The translations under genes were made by a program, and so were the position numbers. This document shows positions 59,287 to 64,000 of a stretch of DNA of 64,000 nucleotides, in pieces. The first letter of the stretch is position 1; every line of letters starts with the position of its first letter. The stretch comes from Pyrrhosoma nymphula. Taxonomy: Eukaryota; Arthropoda; Insecta; Odonata; Coenagrionidae. The stretch is taken from the NCBI GenBank assembly GCA_963573305.1, contig OY754329.1, forward strand, positions 20,303,200-20,367,199, written 5' to 3'. Under the pieces are notes generated by a model, which was not told where the DNA came from, did not search any database, and was given only the letters and a program-made list of their open reading frames with translations.

Positions 59287-59847
59287 TTATGGTGGTTCCT
59301 CCGTAAAATGACTTAAATGTCATTTTATTCATATTCTGTCTACTTGTAGAAAAGGATGACCTCTATCTGATGTGAACAACAAAATAATACCTTTCCGCGC
59401 TATTTTATTCTATAATTGAACTTGAAATTACATGGTGTTCAATGGGCGATTGCGAGAAACAAGGGGAAAAATAGTATTTTTCCATCAAATATAAATGCAA
59501 TTTTTGCGGAAAACTATTTATATGAAGGAAATAATCCAGAGAAATTGAATAAAAATAAAATACAGGCATCTTACCACCTTATTTTTCTAGTTATTGAAGA
59601 ATTAATACCGTAATTGAAGTCAAAATGCTGTAACTCGTAGGAAATGGCGCTGCAGTCGGCTCCTATGGCTGGAAAAAAGTGCTCATTTAAAATACATTCG
59701 TGGAATAATCTGCATATTTTGTACCTTACTTTTGGTTTCTATAGGTAAAGCATTTCGTCAGCGAAAACAGGATTTTTTGGACAAAATATAAAAAATGTGG
59801 AAATTAGTATGTGTTTTGACTCAAACAGTCGCGGCGGAACCTTCTTA
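59287..59847 (-). mobile_element. TTAA-type MITE family C (copy 4)
   Basis: TTAT at 59287 and TTAA at 59844. TIRs GGTGGTTCCTCCG / CGGCGGAACCTTC. 561 bases. Confidence 0.85.
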
Positions 59848-61066
59848 ACACATTGTTGGGATCTCGTTAAGGGGACGTCACGAGCTCCGTAAATTTGGCA
59901 ACCGTGCTCCAGCTGTCTGCGTCGTCGGCGAATAGCTTTTTATCGAATGTCTCTCAAAAGGATTTTTCACGAAAGATTCCGGACTCTCTCTCTCTCTGGG
60001 AATAGGAGAGGAAGGTGGTATAATAGGGGAGGTAAGGAGGGGCTCACTCTTAGGGACTCTAGGGTGGCATGTGAAAGCACATTCTGCCTTTTTTACCGAT
60101 GCGGTCACATGACCTCAGCCCTCCTCTCTCTCTCTCTCATGAAGCGGGGGTAATTAGGTCAGCCCTTGTGCTCACCTTAAGTGGGTCACCACCTCGACGT
60201 GCACCCACAGACCACCGTCTATCTCTCCCTCATAAGCACCCGACGCCTCTCTAACTCAGGGAAGACTTCAAACTCGATATAAAAAAAGATCTCCCCTGAC
60301 CACCACCGTCTCATTCCTATACGAATGCTTGTGTGGCGATTATGCCTTTCTGCACGTCCAGATGCGTCTGCATACATTTTTATTATTATTATCCAGATGA
60401 TTTCTCTGCATGACCTCTTAATTATGTTATTATTATTTTTTTTCTTCGTTCAGGAGGTAGAGGCCCATTAATTTTTTATTGGGTGTATTCATTTTTAAAA
60501 TATTTTATTTCTTTCTACCAACGTTTCGTGTTTTTAAGTCCCTTTATATTAGCTCACACTGTCTGTCTGCTTGTCTGTGTACATACAAACCCTTCGGAGC
60601 GGAAGGTGTGGTGTTCGATTCCCTGCTGATGAAATTATTTTTCTTCTTTTTTTCATGGCCGTCTTCACTTACATCTGTAGAAATTATGTTTTCATCTTCG
60701 CATTACCCTCTAAACTTTTTTTTTCAATATTTTGCTCGCTAATTATTCATCAGTAAGATTTTTTCTGTTTGAATTCGACTCCTTTTCATCTTCCCACCAA
60801 ACCCTGTGTTCGTCTTTTTTTATGTTTGCGAGAATGTTTTCGAGAGAAGTTCTTGGTCTGAAACAAAAAACATGAAGCTCGAATAGATTTTTATTTCATG
60901 AAATTGCGCCTGATAGGTGGACGACGAGCGAAATATCCTCAGTACTATTCCATGTGAGATGAGCAACCGGGCCACGTTTTATGATCTGTTAAGGTATTAT
61001 GGACATCAAATAAACAATTTGGTTTGTTTTTTCCATCTCGCAGTCAGCACAGTCAAACAATGGCTC
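59848..61066. other. No gene recognised
   Basis: Contains short CT microsatellites (about 59983-59998 and 60120-60140) and T-rich tracts. No supported exon. Confidence 0.5.
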
Positions 61067-61602
61067 TTAAGGAGGTTCGGTGGTTTCCCTCAACTTAAGA
61101 GAATTTGACGAAACTTGCTGGAAGCATTACTTATGTTGTCTTAAATCTACATGATTTTTTTTCAGAATTATTTACTGCAGATTACTTAAGATATTTGATC
61201 GAGAAGTGGAAAAAAATTACATGGGTTCTTATGGGAACACAAGGTACGAGTAGCTTAATTCATCAAAAAGAACATTTTTCTAGTTAAGAATAAGAAAAAC
61301 AAAAATAATAAAAATAAAGTATATCAAATGATTTTCATACATAATTCTATTAATGATTTAAAACAAATTTTTTTTAAAATTCTTAACTAGAAAACATTAT
61401 TTTCGATGAATAAAGCCAGTCGCACCTCGCGTTCCCATAAGAACCCATGTAATTTCATGCCCACTTCCACATTAAATATCCAAAGAAATCTGCGGTAAAT
61501 AATTTTGAAAAAATTCAGGTAGCTTTAGGAAAACATAATTAATACTTCCAGCAAGTTTCGTCGAATTCCCTTTAGTTGAGTGAAACCACCGAACGTCCTT
61601 AA
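61067..61602. mobile_element. TTAA-type foldback family D (copy 2)
   Basis: TTAA at 61067-61070 and 61599-61602. The arms are complementary for ~225 bases each (GGTTCGGTGGTTT, GAAACTTGCTGGAAG, GGGTTCTTATGGGAAC), so nearly the whole 536 bases is a palindrome with a ~90-base AT-rich centre. Confidence 0.85.
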
Positions 61603-62105
61603 TAACTTATTTGTTCTCCCACTTAATGCGTTAAAAGAAAGGTCGCTGTTTCATCTGGGACATTTATTTATTGCTACGACACGTTATTCAAACCAGAAGG
61701 GTTTGTCACACTCGGTATTTGATGACATTGTACAGATTTTATCCGTGCAGTTTTTTTATCTAAGAAATTCTGGTAGTAATAAACATGTTTGGTCAATATT
61801 TATTTTACAGAACAAAGCTTGTTTAGTTTAAAAAAAGCTTGCTTTGTTAAGAACCACGACCTCCCGAGTTCGTGACCAACAAATCAGAAGCACGCAGCAC
61901 ACCTGTCTTCCATGTATGTTATCATCAGCAGCCATCAACCCTAAGAAGGTTTGCTGCAACCCTTCGATCCATTTCCCTACAATTAATCGTGTCACTCCCT
62001 CTTAAGTATTCCTTTTTACATCTTTCATAATTTGTTTCATGTATTCCATTCTTGGTCTCCCTCGATTAATCTTATAATTCATTTTTCCTTCCAATACATA
62101 CATAC
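61603..62105. other. No gene or repeat recognised
   Basis: Flank between foldback D2 and LINE L4. Confidence 0.5.
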
Positions 62106-63826
62106 ATTCCCTTTTGTTCATTATTTACATAAATGACCTATGCTCTCGAATTAGCAGTAAAATACGTTTATTTGCTGACGACGCTGTCATCTATCGCGAA
62201 ATTAGTGATCACTCTGACTTTGAAATTCGATCATCGGATTTAAACAACGTTCATGTGTGGAGCCAAGAGTGGGGACTCGAACTTAATCTGAGAAAATGCA
62301 CGGCGGTACATTTCTTGCGGAGGTCGTCCAACTATCCCCATGTATATGCTCTGGATGGTGTTAACATAAAGGCGACAGATGAAGTGAAGTATCTAGGAGT
62401 TCATCTACATCTACATCTACATACTACCCCGCAAGCCGCCTCAATAGGCGTGTGGCGGGGGGTGTTAGGACACCAGCCGTTTACATATAAAAAGGAAACG
62501 CTCTATGAAATTACGCCTTGCATTTATTAAAGTCCCTTATTGTTCGGGGGAAAAACGAATTCCCATACCTATCCGTTCGGCAAAATATCTCTCTTAATTT
62601 ATCGTTTCTGTCGGACCTGGAAATATAGTGGGGTTCTAATATGATGTTCTCGGTGTCGCTCTGAAAGATATCTATTCTCAATTGCTCAAGTAATCTAAGC
62701 CTAGCGCGCAGCCTCCGAGTCTCTAGCGGCTCCCAGCCTAATTCGTTTAACATCTGCGTAACGCTGTCTGTACGCCCGTAGCAGTTTTTGACGAATCGCG
62801 CAGCTTTCCTTTGTATTTTATTAAGTTCCCGAATTAATTCTTTCTGCACCGGATCCCATATGCTTGCTGCATATTCAAGGTGTGGCCGGACGAGTGCGAA
62901 GTAGCACCTCTCTTTTACTTTTTCATCTGAGAATCTTCCCACAATACGCTTGACGAATCCTAGCTTCTTCAGAGCTCTGCCACAAATATTTCTTATATGT
63001 GTTCCCCACGATAGGTTTGAGGTTATCGTAACTCCCAGATACTTAACTTCATCTGTCGCCTTTATCTTAACGCCATCCACAGCATATACACGGGGATAGT
63101 TGGACGACCTCCGCAAGAAATGTACCGCCGCACATTTGCTCAGATTAAGTTCGAGTCCCCACTCTTGGCTCCACACATGAACGTTGTTTAAACCCGATGA
63201 TAGTTACGATAACCTCGAACCTATCGTGGGGAACACATATAAGAAATATTTGTGGCAGAGCTCTGAAGAAGCTAGGATTTGTCAAGCGTATTGTGGGAAG
63301 ATTTTCGGATGAAAATATAAAGGAGAGGTGATATTTTGCACTCGTCCGGCCACACCTTGAATATGCAGCGAGCATATGGTATCCGGTGCAGAAAGACTTA
63401 ATTCGGGAACTAAATAAAATACAAAGGAAAGCTGCGCGATTCGTCAAAAACTGCTACGGGCGTACAGACAGCGTTACACAGATGTTAAACGAATTAGGCT
63501 GGGAGCCGCTAGAGACTCGGAGGCTGCGCGCTAGGCTTAGATTACTTGAGTAATTGAGAATATATATCTTTAAGAGCGACACGGAGAACATCATATTATA
63601 ACCCCATTATATTTCCAGGTACGACAGAAACGATAAATTAAGAGAGATATTTTGCCGAACGGATAGGTATGGGAACTCGTTTTTCCCCCGAACAATAAAG
63701 GACTTTAATAAATGCTAAGCGTAATTTCATTAGAGCGTTTCCTTTTTATATTTAAACGGCTGGTGTCCTAACACCCCCCGCCACAAGCCTATTGAGTCGG
63801 CTTACGGGGTAGTATGTTAATGTAGA
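62106..63826 (+). pseudogene. CR1/Jockey-like LINE (copy L4), split by L5
   Basis: Plus-strand pieces 62106-62401 and 63202-63826 form one copy. The first part has FIIYINDLCSRI, catalytic FADD (FADDAVIYREI), LNLRKCTAVHFL and EVKYLG. The second resumes with CGRALKKLGFVKRIVGRFSD, EYAASIWYPVQKDL, KVQRKAAR-type residues, RTDRYGNSFFPRT and the 3' UTR to about 63826 (CCCCGCCACAAGCC, AGTATGTTAATGTAG). Stops and one frame loss show decay. Broken by a later, opposite-strand insertion. Confidence 0.9.
62402..63201 (-). pseudogene. CR1/Jockey-like LINE (copy L5), nested in L4
   Basis: Minus-strand copy of the same family: tail CATCTACATCTACATC at 62402, long open frame 63176-62511 (WSQEWGLELNLSKC, VKYLGVTITSNLSWGTHIR, SIWDPVQKELIREL, LEPHYISRSDRND, SFFPRTIRDFNK). 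AGTT is repeated at 62398-62401 and 63202-63205. The open frame is uninterrupted for 221 codons, so L5 is younger than L4. 5'-truncated before FADD. Confidence 0.9.
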
Positions 63827-64000
63827 TACATGTCAGAGCTCACATGTATTGTACCAATGTAAGTGGCAGACCAGCCATGCGTACGCATTACACTGTTGCC
63901 TCAGCATCCACGATTTTCCTGAAGACCATAGTTAGAGGAGAGAGAAAGTTTAGGTCTCAGTTAACTTTGGAAGCTTATATTTTTATTACCTGATGGTGCA

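Overview
This window looks like intergenic and intronic DNA from a large, AT-rich, repeat-laden arthropod nuclear genome, most likely an insect. The evidence is spliceosomal exons with GT/AG borders, LINEs with a (CATCTA)n-type tail of the sort I associate with insects, a Penelope-like retroelement (PLE) and many small DNA-transposon derivatives. There is no sign of bacterial or viral gene organisation. The species cannot be named from sequence alone.

Host genes are few. The last coding exon of an ANKZF1/Vms1-like ribosome-quality-control gene lies at 3789-3980, with a poly(A) signal at 4048. A second gene starts just behind it: an NRF-1-like palindrome at 4066, then an ATG at 4300 opening a 20-codon signal-peptide exon that ends at a GT donor at 4359. 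A 32-nt, phase-compatible, cysteine-bearing exon at 34462-34493 is probably exon 2 of that gene. If so, most of the first half of the window is one intron of about 30 kb, and the rest is the next intron.

Everything else is mobile DNA, often nested. (1) A degenerate PLE lies on the minus strand at 56131-58193, with reverse transcriptase (YVDD) and a GIY-YIG nuclease. (2) A small hammerhead-ribozyme-like motif, CTGANGAN-[stem]-GAAAC, recurs at about 17 loci. Many of these sit in foldback pairs, and a shared flanking module ties them to the PLE. (3) Four or five families of non-autonomous elements (A, C, D, F) have unrelated interiors but share TTAAGG...CCTTAA ends; one filled site has a matching empty site in the window. 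(4) Three hAT-type MITEs have 8-bp target duplications, one of them carrying a TTAA element inside. (5) A Harbinger-like MITE with a TTA duplication is nested in another TIR element (family G). (6) Several 5'-truncated CR1/Jockey-like LINE copies are present, including one inserted head-on into another at 62402. (7) Others include long foldbacks, a tRNA-like inverted pair at 47685-47912, and a tandem array at 5908-6590.

Layout: 0-4 kb, end of the ANKZF1-like gene with repeats; 4-4.4 kb, promoter and exon 1; 4.4-34.4 kb, repeat-filled presumed intron; 34.46 kb, exon 2; 34.5-64 kb, repeats including hAT/TTAA nesting (52-53.4 kb), the PLE (56-58 kb) and nested LINEs (62-64 kb).
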